A stretch of DNA of 64,000 nucleotides from Microbulbifer halophilus (GTDB taxonomy: Bacteria; Pseudomonadota; Gammaproteobacteria; Pseudomonadales; Cellvibrionaceae), in the NCBI RefSeq assembly GCF_026183675.1, contig NZ_JAPIVK010000017.1, positions 1 through 64,000 on the forward strand, given 5' to 3'. Position 1 is the stretch's first letter; every line of letters begins with the position of its first letter. Below the pieces are notes generated by a model. The model searched no databases. It had not been told where the DNA came from and saw only the letters and a program-made list of their open reading frames with translations. The position numbers and the translations under genes are program-made. This document shows positions 36,255 to 45,974 of the stretch, in pieces.

Positions 36255-36797
36255 TCACCAGGCGGGCGAGACATCGACACGGACCCTGATTCTATCGCCC
36301 GGGTGCCGATCTGTGCGAGTCATGTATTCACGGCCATTATAGCGGTAGCGGACGTCGTAGCCGACCAGGTCGCGGCGGGTGCGGTATTCGTCCACCATCT
36401 GGCAGCGCTGCTGTGTACCGTAGCGGGTGGGCGCATTGGCCCGGCTGACCTCGTTGCCCACCAGCGCACCCACTGCGGCCCCGGCCACAGTGGCGGCCCC
36501 GCGATTGCCGCGATGGTGGTAGCGCCGCCCGTGGTGGTGGCCGTGCCGGCCGGCCTTGTTGCCGATGGCGGCGCCGATCAGACCACCGATCACCGCGCCG
36601 GCGGCCGATCGGGGCCGCTTGTAGGCAATCTGCTCATCCCAGCACTCGGTGCGCGGCCGGCGCACCTGCACCTCCTCGTAGACCGGGATCACCTCGGTGA
36701 CGGCGGCATAGTCATAGCCGTCGGCGCTGGCCCAGGCACTGAAGCCCACCAGGCCGGCCACCAGCGCCCCCAGCAGAAGCTGTTTCCAGATACTCAC
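36255..36797 (-). CDS. glycine-zipper 2TM-type envelope protein
   Basis: This 180-residue protein has an N-terminal hydrophobic segment (QLLLGALVAGLVGFSAWASA) and two glycine-zipper stretches, AAGAVIGGLIGAAIGNKAG and VAGAAVGALVGNEV, around residues 65-120, linked by a histidine-rich GRHGHHHGRRYHHRG loop. The pattern is that of Rickettsia 17-kDa-antigen-like/glycine-zipper outer-membrane-associated proteins. The C-terminus includes DVRYRYNGREYMTRTDRHPG. GTG at 36797 follows GGGAG; the longer frame has no support. It is near the phoPQ set and shares direction, so it may be regulated with it. Confidence 0.78.
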   Translation of the reverse strand: MSIWKQLLLGALVAGLVGFSAWASADGYDYAAVTEVIPVYEEVQVRRPRTECWDEQIAYKRPRSAAGAVIGGLIGAAIGNKAGRHGHHHGRRYHHRGNRGAATVAGAAVGALVGNEVSRANAPTRYGTQQRCQMVDEYRTRRDLVGYDVRYRYNGREYMTRTDRHPGDRIRVRVDVSPAW

Positions 36798-36870
36798 AAT
36801 CGATCTCCCGTTGATTGTCGACGGGAGCAGTCTAGGGAAGGATGACTGAATCGAAGCTGAATCCCCGGCG

Positions 36871-38235
36871 TCACACTTCATCGGGCTGAGGCCCGGGCAC
36901 TTCCCCACCCAGCCAGCGCTGGGTCAGGGTCCCCGCCGTCATGGCACCGTTGACGTTCAGTGCCGTGCGCGCCATATCGATCAGCGGCTCCACCGAAATC
37001 AGCAGCGCGGCAATGGTCACCGGCAGGCCCATGGCCGGCAGCACGACCAGCGCGGCGAAGGTGGCACCGCCGCCGACACCGGCGATACCGAAGGAGCTGA
37101 TCACCACCACCGCCACCAGGGTCGCCAGCCACACGGGATCCATCACGTCGATGCCCATTGGCACCGCTACCATCACCGCCAACATGGCCGGGTAGATGCC
37201 GGCGCAACCGTTCTGGCCGATGGTGGCACCGAAGGAGGCGGAGAAGTTGGCGATGGCCGGCGAATTGCGCAGTTCGTCGATCTGTGTCTCGATATTCAGT
37301 GGAATGGTGGCCGCGCTGGATCGGGAGCTGAAGGCAAACACCAGCACCGGCCACACTTTGGCGAAATAGTGCAGCGGGCTGACACCGTTGACCAGCAACA
37401 GCAGACCGTGCACCAGGAACATCAGCCCGATGGCGGCGAAGGAAGCCACCACAAAACTGAACAGGTTGAGGATATCCCCCCAACTGGAACTGGCAATCAG
37501 TGCCGCCACCAACGCCATGACACCGTAGGGGGTAAACGCCATGATCAGCCGCACCAGTTTCATTACCCACACCTGGGCGACATGGACGAAGTCGACGATT
37601 TTCTGGCCCTCTTCCGGGTGTTCCCGGCGCACACCCAGGGCCGCGAGGCCCAGCAGCACCGCAAACACCACCACTGCAATCACGGAAGTATCGCGACTGC
37701 CGGCCAGGTCGGAGAAGATATTTTCCGGGATAAAGGAAACCAGGATTTCGGGGATGCCGAGGCCAGTCACCTCCCCCATGCGCCGGTCCAGTTCCTGCAC
37801 CCGCGCCGACTCGCGGGCGCCTTCCACCAGGCCCGCCGCCGAAAGGTCGAACAACTGGGCCATCATCACACCCACCAGCGCCGCCACCGCGGTGGTGCCG
37901 AGCAGCACCGCCAGCACCGATACGCTGATCTTGCCCAGGGACTGGGTATTGCTGACCTTGACCACGGCACCCAGGATCGACACCAGTACCAGCGGCATCA
38001 CCAGCAGGTGCAGCAGGTTGACGTAGCCGTCGCCCAGCACGTCTATCCAGGGCAGCACTTCCGCCGGATCGGCCCCCCAGCCCCGCGCCAGCTGCAGCAA
38101 TCCACCAAAGACCAGCCCCAGCAACAGGCCGGCGAAGACCGCCGGCGCCAGGGAATTCCCCGAACGGTGCCAGCGGTACAGGGGCCAGAGCAGGAATACG
38201 AACAGGGTCAGCAGCAAGAGGGAACTGAATTGCAT
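36871..38235 (-). CDS. dicarboxylate/cystine-type sodium symporter
   Basis: This 454-residue membrane protein belongs to the dicarboxylate/amino-acid:cation symporter family (GltP/DctA/TcyP). Features include FSSRSSAATIPLNI, where family members have the serine-rich hairpin, then ASFGATIGQNGCAGIYPAML and GIAGVGGGATFAALV in the substrate/cation-binding re-entrant loops and final helices. The serine-rich motif SSRSSAATIP and IGQNGCAGI resemble the cystine transporter TcyP/YdjN subgroup, which is my best guess for substrate. About eight to ten helices are visible. It does not overlap the glycine-zipper gene downstream. Confidence 0.85.
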   Translation of the reverse strand: MQFSSLLLLTLFVFLLWPLYRWHRSGNSLAPAVFAGLLLGLVFGGLLQLARGWGADPAEVLPWIDVLGDGYVNLLHLLVMPLVLVSILGAVVKVSNTQSLGKISVSVLAVLLGTTAVAALVGVMMAQLFDLSAAGLVEGARESARVQELDRRMGEVTGLGIPEILVSFIPENIFSDLAGSRDTSVIAVVVFAVLLGLAALGVRREHPEEGQKIVDFVHVAQVWVMKLVRLIMAFTPYGVMALVAALIASSSWGDILNLFSFVVASFAAIGLMFLVHGLLLLVNGVSPLHYFAKVWPVLVFAFSSRSSAATIPLNIETQIDELRNSPAIANFSASFGATIGQNGCAGIYPAMLAVMVAVPMGIDVMDPVWLATLVAVVVISSFGIAGVGGGATFAALVVLPAMGLPVTIAALLISVEPLIDMARTALNVNGAMTAGTLTQRWLGGEVPGPQPDEV

Positions 38236-38427
38236 CTCGAGGGTTTTCCGATCCGGGGGTGGTGAAAATATGGCGGGGCATGCTAACAGCGCCGCCGCCC
38301 GCCCCTATAGACAGTTTAGCTATCGCTTTATACCCAATGATTGCCGACAGGCTGTTTACCAGATGGCCACCGGCATCGGGGCCGCCACCGGATTGGGCTG
38401 GAGGGATTGCCGGTTCCAGGGCAATCG

Positions 38428-38447
38428 GTGCGCACGGCGCACCCTAC
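38428..38447. repeat. GTGCGCACGGCGCACCCTAC dispersed repeat
   Basis: This is an exact copy of a 20-base palindrome-plus-tail sequence (GTGCGC/GCGCAC arms). Other copies are at 6722-6741, 12529-12547 and 63297-63316. It lies between the symporter and the TlpA-like gene, in a 226-base gap that shows nothing else of note. Confidence 0.75.
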
Positions 38448-38461
38448 CCTACCTGGCGCGG

Positions 38462-38947
38462 CTATTTTTTTGCGCTTTTTCCACTACCCTCTGGCAACAC
38501 CTCCCGCAGGCTCTCGACGGTCTGCGGCCCCACCAGCGTCTCCACCAGGCGCCCGTCCCCACCGACGATAAAAGTCGTGGGCAATACCTGCGGGCGCTCC
38601 CAGCCCCAGCGGGCGGCGGGATCGGCGGCGAGTACCGGAAAGCGGATGCCCATTTTTTCCGCCTGCTCGGCGATGGTCGCCGCCGGCAGGCGGTCGTAGT
38701 TGACTCCCACCACCTGCAGCGCCTCGCTCTCGCGCGCCAGCCGGTTCAGCTCGGGAATTTCCTCGCGGCAGGGCTTGCACCACTCGGCCCAGTAGTTGAC
38801 CAGCAACACCTTGCCAGCGGGATCCACCGGCGGGCCGGCGACGGTTTCCAGACGCTCTCTGCCGGCCTCACAACCGCTTGTTATTGTTACGGCGGCCAAC
38901 CACAGAAAGACTGCCCACCGAATCGCTTTCGGACTTCTTCTTGTCAC
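38462..38947 (-). CDS. TlpA-like thiol-disulfide protein, lipoprotein
   Basis: This protein of about 161 residues has a signal ending in a lipobox (VTITSGC) after a basic N-terminus (VTRRSPKAIRW), so it is predicted to be a periplasm-facing lipoprotein. The thioredoxin-fold domain carries WAEWCKPCREE, the redox-active Cys-x2-Cys, with cis-proline PTTF later. It probably reduces or isomerises disulfides of exported proteins. GTG 38947 gives the best signal peptide (38959 is also possible), and either overlaps the 3' end of the upstream YihY-like gene by about 80 bases in another frame, an unusually long overlap. Confidence 0.82.
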   Translation of the reverse strand: MTRRSPKAIRWAVFLWLAAVTITSGCEAGRERLETVAGPPVDPAGKVLLVNYWAEWCKPCREEIPELNRLARESEALQVVGVNYDRLPAATIAEQAEKMGIRFPVLAADPAARWGWERPQVLPTTFIVGGDGRLVETLVGPQTVESLREVLPEGSGKSAKK

Positions 38948-40280
38948 TGCCGGATTCACCTTTGCCACCACCTCGTCTGGATCTGCTTTTGTTCTTTGTA
39001 TCAGTCGTTTTCCCGGATGCGGAGCCATCCCCTGCCCCGCTTTCCGCCTCCGTTGCCTCTTCCCGCTTCAGGGCACTGCGGAAGAGTTCGGCCAGGTTGA
39101 TCGCCAGCCTGTCACCGGCAAACTCCCGGGTTTCCACAAAGCGCTCCTCTATATCCTTATACCAGGGCAGCCCCCGCAGGTCGCTGTCGCTGCGACGGGA
39201 AATGGGGGCCGGGTTCATCCACTCCACCAGGTCTGCCAGCGAAACAGCATTCAGGTCCCGCAGCAGCACATAGTCGTTGCGCTCCGTCTGGGTGATGACT
39301 TTTTGCTCCTGCAATACCCTGCGGACGCGCCGCCACTGGGCCGGCTTGATTCCCGCGTGAGAAATATCCTGGTCGCGCACCGGCTGGCCGTGCCGGTACC
39401 GACGGTAAAACTCCCACAACAACACCAGCGCCGCCATCACATCGGAATACTTCCGTCCCCGGGTCGCCGCGTGGTAGGCAGACAGGGTTCGAACCAGAAC
39501 GCAACCCGCCAGCACGATCATCCACATCAGGTAGATCCACATCAGGAACAGCGGCACAAAGGCGAAGGCCCCGTAGATGGCCTGCACCGAACTGCGCGCC
39601 ACCATCACCCCGAACAGGTACTTGGCCGCTTCAAACGCAAAGGCGGTGATGACACCGCCCGCCAGACCGTGTCGCAGCGGTACGCGACAGTTGGGTACGG
39701 CGATAAACAACAGCGTGAAGGCCATGGCGGTAAAGATCCACGGCAACACCCGCAACACGATCGGCAACAGACCCAGGGTGTCCCCTTCCGAAAGGAACAT
39801 CTTTTGCGAGAAGAGATAGGTGGTAGTCGCCAGACCGGCGCCGAGCAATATCGGCCCCAGGCTCAGGATGGCCCAATAGAGCAGAAAACTGGAAACACCC
39901 CGGCGACCGCGGGGAATATCCCAGATCGAGTTGAAAGTCACCTCGATATTGCGCAGCATCAGCCCGGCGGTCACCAGCAGTATGCCGATACCCACACCGG
40001 TTAGCCGCTGCGCCTGACTGGAAAAATTGCTGATATATTCCTGCACCTCGCGCCCGCTCTCGGGCACGAAGTGGGAAAAGATCTGATGCTGCAGCTTGCT
40101 CTCCAGCCCGGCGAAATCGGGAAACAGCGACAACATCGCGTAACTGACCGTCACCAGCGGCACTATCGCAAACAGCGTCATATAAGTAAGCGCCGCCGCA
40201 CTCTGGCGACAGTTCTTTTCTCCGAATAGCGTCCACAGGGAGACAACAAAGCGACGCCAGCGATGCACCATTTCCGTCAT
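38868..40280 (-). CDS. YihY/UPF0761-family inner membrane protein
   Basis: This 470-residue protein has six hydrophobic segments typical of the YihY/BrkB family (AAALTYMTLFAIVPLVTVSYAM near the start, then GVGIGILLVTAGLMLRNIEVT). A cytoplasmic region follows with a winged-helix-like portion, KVITQTERNDYVLLRDLNAV. The last 60 residues are low-complexity and charged (GKTTDTKNKSRSRRGGGKG). Earlier annotations as RNase BN are not supported by this family. It was recalled as PA0951-like in Pseudomonas, next to arsC and wrbA. ATG at 40280 is preferred over a longer frame that would run through a palindromic repeat. Confidence 0.85.
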   Translation of the reverse strand: MTEMVHRWRRFVVSLWTLFGEKNCRQSAAALTYMTLFAIVPLVTVSYAMLSLFPDFAGLESKLQHQIFSHFVPESGREVQEYISNFSSQAQRLTGVGIGILLVTAGLMLRNIEVTFNSIWDIPRGRRGVSSFLLYWAILSLGPILLGAGLATTTYLFSQKMFLSEGDTLGLLPIVLRVLPWIFTAMAFTLLFIAVPNCRVPLRHGLAGGVITAFAFEAAKYLFGVMVARSSVQAIYGAFAFVPLFLMWIYLMWMIVLAGCVLVRTLSAYHAATRGRKYSDVMAALVLLWEFYRRYRHGQPVRDQDISHAGIKPAQWRRVRRVLQEQKVITQTERNDYVLLRDLNAVSLADLVEWMNPAPISRRSDSDLRGLPWYKDIEERFVETREFAGDRLAINLAELFRSALKREEATEAESGAGDGSASGKTTDTKNKSRSRRGGGKGESGSDKKKSESDSVGSLSVVGRRNNNKRL

Positions 40281-40346
40281 GGATTGTTTCCGTATTTTTT
40301 GAGGAAGTTCATCAGAGCCCGCTTGGAATCTTGCACAATCTCCGCA

Positions 40347-40456
40347 GGGCCGGGTGGGGTACCGCTTTCCGGGACACGCCGTATATACGTCCCTGTAGGC
40401 TTGTCTGCGAGGTCCCTCTCGCAGACAGTTCCGGAAAGCGGTACCCCACCCGGCCC
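40347..40456. repeat. palindromic element with perfect 26-base arms
   Basis: GGGCCGGGTGGGGTACCGCT (start 40347) through CCGG at 40372 is repeated exactly in reverse complement at 40431-40456. The 58-base centre holds a second hairpin (GTCTGCGAG/CTCGCAGAC) and a segment reading, on the other strand, CTACAGGGACGTATATACGG. A similar centre, TACAGGGATGTATTCACCGC, occurs in the element at 57689-57800, so these are related, with different arms. It lies between the divergent YihY and arsC-like genes, in a 279-base gap. Confidence 0.85.
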
Positions 40457-40559
40457 GCACCGAAAACCGAATCCTCGAAAATCCCGAGTGGCGGAGCTCT
40501 TAGAACTCACAAACATTAATCGGTTAGAATACGCCAAACATTAACAGGATACTGCCGCA

Positions 40560-41907
<1,348 letters not shown>

Positions 41908-41977
41908 CCGGAAACTACAGAAACAGATAATACGCACCGACAGGCACAAGCCGAGCGGTGCTAAGGAGTGTTGAGGT

Positions 41978-43843
41978 TTGACTGACGCAACCCACAGAAA
42001 GGGATTCATCCGCCGCATTTTCGACGGCATCGGCGCCGCCATCACCTGGTTGCGGCGCATCGTTACCAACCTGCTGTTCCTGCTGCTGTTGCTGTTCGTG
42101 GGCACACTGATTTTCGGCAAGGACGAGCGCCTCACCATCCCCCAGGGCGCAGCGCTCAAGGTGGCCCCCACCGGCGTACTGGTCGACGAGCTGTCCCCGC
42201 CCAGCGGACTACCTGGTTTTATCGGCGGCCCCTCCGGCCCGGTGGAAACCCGCGTAAAGGACCTGGTGGACGCCATCGACAACGCCGCCAGGGACCAGCG
42301 CATCTCCTCGCTGGTACTGGAGCTGGACCAGATGGTGGGCGCCAACCTGAGCAAGCTCGAGGAAATCGGCGCGGCGGTGCAGCGTTTCAAGGCCACCGAC
42401 AAGCCTGTCTACGCCGTGGGAGACAACTACACCCAGGCCCAGTACTTCCTCGCCAGCCACGCCGATACCGTCTACCTGAACCCCATGGGCTCGGTATTAC
42501 TGACCGGTTTCGGCGCCTATCGCAATTACTTCAAGAGCGCGCTGGACAAGCTCAAGGTGAACTTCCACGTGTTCCGCGTGGGCGACTACAAGGACTTTAT
42601 CGAGCCCTACACCCGCGACGACATGTCCCCCGCCTCGCGGGAAAACAATCAGCGCTGGCTGCACCAGCTGTGGGGCGAATACACGGAACAGGTTACCGGC
42701 CTGCGCAACCTGCCGCCCGGGGCAATCGATGCGTTTATCGCCGATCTGCCACAGAGGCTGGCGGCTCACGACGGCAGCTGGGCCGAGACCGCGCAGGCCA
42801 ACGAGCTGGTGGACAAGCTCGCCAGCCGCCGGGTTGCCGTCAGCGAACTGCAGGAGAAAATCGGTGCCGCCGACGACGAGCGGGACTACAAATCCATCGA
42901 CGCCCTCGACTACCTGCGCAACCAGAAGCTGACACAGATCCCCAGCCCGGGAGAGGAGACCCCGAAAATCGGCCTGATCTCTGCCAGTGGCGCCATCGTC
43001 GACGGCGAGGCGCCGGCGGGCCAGATCGGCAGCGAGACCCTCGGCGAGCTGATCGTCGATGCGCGGGAGAAAGAGGTCGACGCGCTGGTACTGCGCATCG
43101 ACAGCGGCGGAGGCTCCGCCTTCGCCTCCGAGGCCATCCGCCAGGAGCTGCTCGCCACCCGCGAAGCGGGTATCCCGGTGGTGATCTCCATGGGCAGCGT
43201 GGCCGCCTCCGGCGGCTACTGGATTGCCACGGGTGGCGACCGCATCTGGGCCTCGCCCTCGACGATTACCGGTTCCATCGGCGTCTTCGGCGCCTTCCCC
43301 ACCTTCGAGGATTCCCTCGAACATATCGGTATCTACAACGACGGTGTCGGCACCACCGAACTGGCCGGCTCCATGCGCCTCGACCGCCCCCTGCCCGAGG
43401 CGGCCGCGAATATCCTGCAACAGGGTGTCGAGCACACCTACGCACGCTTCCTGCGTATCGTTGCCGAGGCCCGCGGCAGTACGCCGGACGAAGTGCACAA
43501 GATCGCCCAGGGCCAGGTCTGGACCGGTCGCGCGGCGCAGAAGCTGGGCCTGGTGGACGAACTGGGCAACCTCGACGACGCCGTCGCCGGCGCCGCCCGG
43601 CTGGCAGAGCTGGAAGATTACGAACTTATGGAAATCCAGCGCGAACTGACACCGGGGGAAAAGTTCCTGCGCGCCCTGGCGGACAATGTCGACGCGCAGG
43701 TCGCGGCGAGTATCGAGGCCAACCTGCCACTGGGCGCCTGGCTGAGCAGCCTCGAGCCGGCGCTGGAGCCCGTCACCGCGCTGCAGAGTTACCGCGATCC
43801 ACGCGCGCTCTACGTGCGCTGCCTGGTCTGCCGTGCCCCCTGA
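41978..43843 (+). CDS. sppA: signal peptide peptidase SppA, 67-kDa type
   Basis: This 621-residue membrane-anchored serine protease degrades leftover signal peptides. It has one N-terminal helix (LLFLLLLLFVGTLIFG) and the duplicated SppA fold. The catalytic lysine is in VGDYKDFIEPYTRDDMSPAS (K at about residue 205) and the nucleophilic serine in MGSVAASGGYWIATGG (S at about residue 411), both matching the E. coli enzyme layout. TTG at 41978 is the start with AAGGAG nine bases before it. The following membrane-protein gene begins 11 bases before its stop, so the two are coupled. Confidence 0.93.
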   Translation: MTDATHRKGFIRRIFDGIGAAITWLRRIVTNLLFLLLLLFVGTLIFGKDERLTIPQGAALKVAPTGVLVDELSPPSGLPGFIGGPSGPVETRVKDLVDAIDNAARDQRISSLVLELDQMVGANLSKLEEIGAAVQRFKATDKPVYAVGDNYTQAQYFLASHADTVYLNPMGSVLLTGFGAYRNYFKSALDKLKVNFHVFRVGDYKDFIEPYTRDDMSPASRENNQRWLHQLWGEYTEQVTGLRNLPPGAIDAFIADLPQRLAAHDGSWAETAQANELVDKLASRRVAVSELQEKIGAADDERDYKSIDALDYLRNQKLTQIPSPGEETPKIGLISASGAIVDGEAPAGQIGSETLGELIVDAREKEVDALVLRIDSGGGSAFASEAIRQELLATREAGIPVVISMGSVAASGGYWIATGGDRIWASPSTITGSIGVFGAFPTFEDSLEHIGIYNDGVGTTELAGSMRLDRPLPEAAANILQQGVEHTYARFLRIVAEARGSTPDEVHKIAQGQVWTGRAAQKLGLVDELGNLDDAVAGAARLAELEDYELMEIQRELTPGEKFLRALADNVDAQVAASIEANLPLGAWLSSLEPALEPVTALQSYRDPRALYVRCLVCRAP

Positions 43844-44426
43844 ATCGCCAGCCCGGGTCGACGATCGGGATGGCGCCGGGATGGAGCGGGCCTACCGCGA
43901 GTACGCCCGCCTCAGCGCCACCTGCAACGACTATATCCGGCGGGCCCTGGGCGATATCCGCCTGTTCGGCGCCATCGCCGCACTGCTGGCCTGGGATCCG
44001 CTATCCCGCCTGCTGGAGCTGGATGCCCGGCTGCAGCAGCCGGTCACGCCGGTGGGCTTCCTGGTCCTGTTGCTGGTGATGGCGCTGGTGATGTTCTTCG
44101 ACCTGTTCAAGCAGTCGATCTTTTTCTTTCACCTGCAGCGCATGCGCGAACTGGAACGGATGCTGAACCGCACCGCCGAAGGGGACACGCCGCTGTTCCA
44201 CCTCGCCGGCGGCTGGCCGGCCTGGTTCCACCACCACCACGCCCCGATCGCCCGTATTTTCTGGGGTATCTTCTACCTGCTGGTGGTGGCCTTTCCCTCC
44301 GCCATCCTCTATCTGCAGGACTATGCCGGCTGGCTGCCGGCCTACCTGGGCACCGCCTGCCTGGTGCTGTTCCTGCACGCGCGTTGCGCGCTCAAGCTGC
44401 TGCACTCTCTCGACGAGCAGCTGTAG
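43833..44426 (+). CDS. unrecognised membrane protein coupled to sppA
   Basis: This 197-residue protein has several hydrophobic helices (FLVLLLVMALVMFFDLF, IFWGIFYLLVVAFPSAILYL, YLGTACLVLFLHARC) with a polar segment bearing HLAGGWPAWFHHHHAPIAR in between. It is not a family I can name. Its GTG start overlaps the sppA stop by 11 bases. Membrane topology suggests three or four spans. Its job in relation to SppA is not known, and I would not infer more from position. Confidence 0.7.
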   Translation: MPPESPARVDDRDGAGMERAYREYARLSATCNDYIRRALGDIRLFGAIAALLAWDPLSRLLELDARLQQPVTPVGFLVLLLVMALVMFFDLFKQSIFFFHLQRMRELERMLNRTAEGDTPLFHLAGGWPAWFHHHHAPIARIFWGIFYLLVVAFPSAILYLQDYAGWLPAYLGTACLVLFLHARCALKLLHSLDEQL

Positions 44427-44461
44427 CGGGGCAAGATTCCGTCGGCGCCGGCGCACCCGGG

Positions 44462-44497
44462 CCGGCTGTTGGGCTTCGCGGAGCTCACCCAACCTAC
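44462..44497. repeat. GTTGGGCTTCGCGGAGCTCACCCAAC dispersed palindrome
   Basis: GTTGGGCTTCGC is followed within a few bases by GAGCTCACCCAACCTAC, forming an imperfect hairpin in the spacer. Such GTTGGG...CCCAAC repeats are widespread in proteobacterial intergenic DNA; this copy stands alone in the window. Confidence 0.55.
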
Positions 44498-44672
44498 ACC
44501 GATCACTGCCCTCCCCGACTTCTCAGCACTGGATTCAGCATCCGTTCAGCGGTCGGGGGTGAAACTGGCTCCGGACTGTGACCCATCCACCTGAAGCTTT
44601 CGAACAGACTGGTAGCATCGCCGCCAGTTCGGATTCCGGTGGAATCCCGGCACGCAAAGGAGAGAAGTCAAC

Positions 44673-45395
44673 ATGAAAAAGCCGACAGCCATCGCCGCCA
44701 TTGCCATCGCCGGCAGCCTCGCGGCCGCCGCCACTGCCGAGCCGCCGGAGGGTCGGGGCTGGAAGAAGCACCACAGACACGACCGCTACGAGCGAAAAGA
44801 GGAATTCTGGGACGGCAACTGCAAAGTCGAGCGCAAATGGTCGCGCAACGGCGACTACAAGGAAGAGCGCAAATGCGAGGGCGGCCGCGGCCGCGAGTAC
44901 GCCCACCGGGAACCGGCGGGCCGGGTGGTGGTAGAGCTGCCACCCTGGTTCGACCGTGGCGCGCGGCAACCCGAATACGAGCCCGAGTGGCGCCCGGCAC
45001 CGAGCCCCTCCTCCACCCGCTGCAATAGCAAAGAGGTGGGCAGAGTACTCGGCGGGCTGATCGGCGGCGTGCTCGGCCACCAGGTCGGCGATGGCCGCGG
45101 CCAGACAGCGGCCACCATCGGTGGCGCCATTGCCGGCGTACTGATCGGCGGCAAGATCGGCGACCGGATGGACGCCCGCAACCAGGCCTGCGTGGCCCAG
45201 GCGCTGGAATTCGCCCCGGAGGGACAGCGGATCAGCTGGCAGGATGGTGGCCGACAGTATGCAGTGACCCCGGGCGCCATCGAACAGCGGGGAGGCAGTT
45301 ACTGTCGCAGCTTTACCGCGGAACTGGGCGGCGACCAGCGCACCCGCGGCACTGCCTGCCGCCGCGCGGACGGCACCTGGGTAAAATCCCGGTAA
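44673..45395 (+). CDS. glycine-zipper envelope protein, RcnB/17-kDa-like
   Basis: This 240-residue protein has a signal peptide (AIAAIAIAGSLAAAATA, residues 6-22), then a charged His/Lys/Arg/Glu-rich region (WKKHHRHDRYERKEEFWDGN). It continues with the glycine zipper GRVLGGLIGGVLGHQVG and GGAIAGVLIGGKIGDRMDA (residues about 125-170), typical of 17-kDa surface-antigen-like lipoprotein folds but without a lipobox. The tail contains GGDQRTRGTACRRADGTW. It probably sits in the outer membrane or periplasm. It is convergent with a DUF3175 gene. Confidence 0.8.
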   Translation: MKKPTAIAAIAIAGSLAAAATAEPPEGRGWKKHHRHDRYERKEEFWDGNCKVERKWSRNGDYKEERKCEGGRGREYAHREPAGRVVVELPPWFDRGARQPEYEPEWRPAPSPSSTRCNSKEVGRVLGGLIGGVLGHQVGDGRGQTAATIGGAIAGVLIGGKIGDRMDARNQACVAQALEFAPEGQRISWQDGGRQYAVTPGAIEQRGGSYCRSFTAELGGDQRTRGTACRRADGTWVKSR

Positions 45396-45400
45396 GGTGC

Positions 45401-45434
45401 CGGCGGACACCGTCAATGCCGCGGCGGTGTCCGC
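45401..45434. terminator. hairpin between convergent genes
   Basis: GGCGGACACCG (45401-45411) pairs perfectly with CGGTGTCCGCC (45424-45434). The 11-bp stem spans the end of the minus-strand DUF3175 gene (its stop is at 45413) and follows the plus-strand gene's stop by 6 bases, so it could stop transcripts in both directions, although no T-tract follows on either strand. Confidence 0.45.
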
Positions 45435-45733
45435 CCAAACAGTTCCCGCAGTTCGTCTTTCGCCTTCTCCAATCGCGCCCGCTCGGCTTTCGACAGGTTG
45501 CCGCCAGCGCGATTGATATAAAAGGTCAGCATCGACATGGCGGAGCGATAGGGATCGGCCCTGCGGCGCTCACTGCGCTCGGCGGAGCGCATCAGGGATT
45601 CGGCAATGGCCCGCGGATCCCCGAGGGTGAAGACGCCGGGCTCCAGGTCCAGCACATCGCTCTTCTCCGTCACCTTCCGCGACCAATTGGCGACGCCCTG
45701 TTTCCGCCCTGACTGTCCCGATGTGCGCGCCAT
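45413..45733 (-). CDS. DUF3175 domain protein
   Basis: This 106-residue small basic protein starts MARTSGQSGRKQGVANWSRK and continues with VLDLEPGVFTLGDPRAIAES and SMLTFYINRAGGNLSKAERA, which matches DUF3175. It has no signal peptide or membrane helix. The family's role is unknown; the basic, helical character could suit nucleic-acid binding, but nothing direct shows it. Its end lies in the hairpin shared with the convergent glycine-zipper gene. Confidence 0.85.
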   Translation of the reverse strand: MARTSGQSGRKQGVANWSRKVTEKSDVLDLEPGVFTLGDPRAIAESLMRSAERSERRRADPYRSAMSMLTFYINRAGGNLSKAERARLEKAKDELRELFGRTPPRH

Positions 45734-45974
45734 AGAGCCTCCGATCGCGGGGTTCGCTCCCCAATCTTATATCCCCCCACCCTGCAGCACCAACATGGGG
45801 CAGCTTTCGGAAACCCCATTTCCCGGCCGCTCCACACCGATGCAGCCATTCCCGTTAGTTGACGCTTTAGCCGCCGGATTGACGCAATCGCGCACCGCTG
45901 AGGCCCACAGTCCGGGCATGGCACTATTTTTGGATTGTCTACCTTCAAACAGCGGAAAATAATTCAGCGCAATA

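Noticed and set aside
40263-40544. Short frames reading through the palindrome between YihY and arsC
   Set aside because: They share matching peptides on both strands because of the inverted repeat itself and have no gene-like features.
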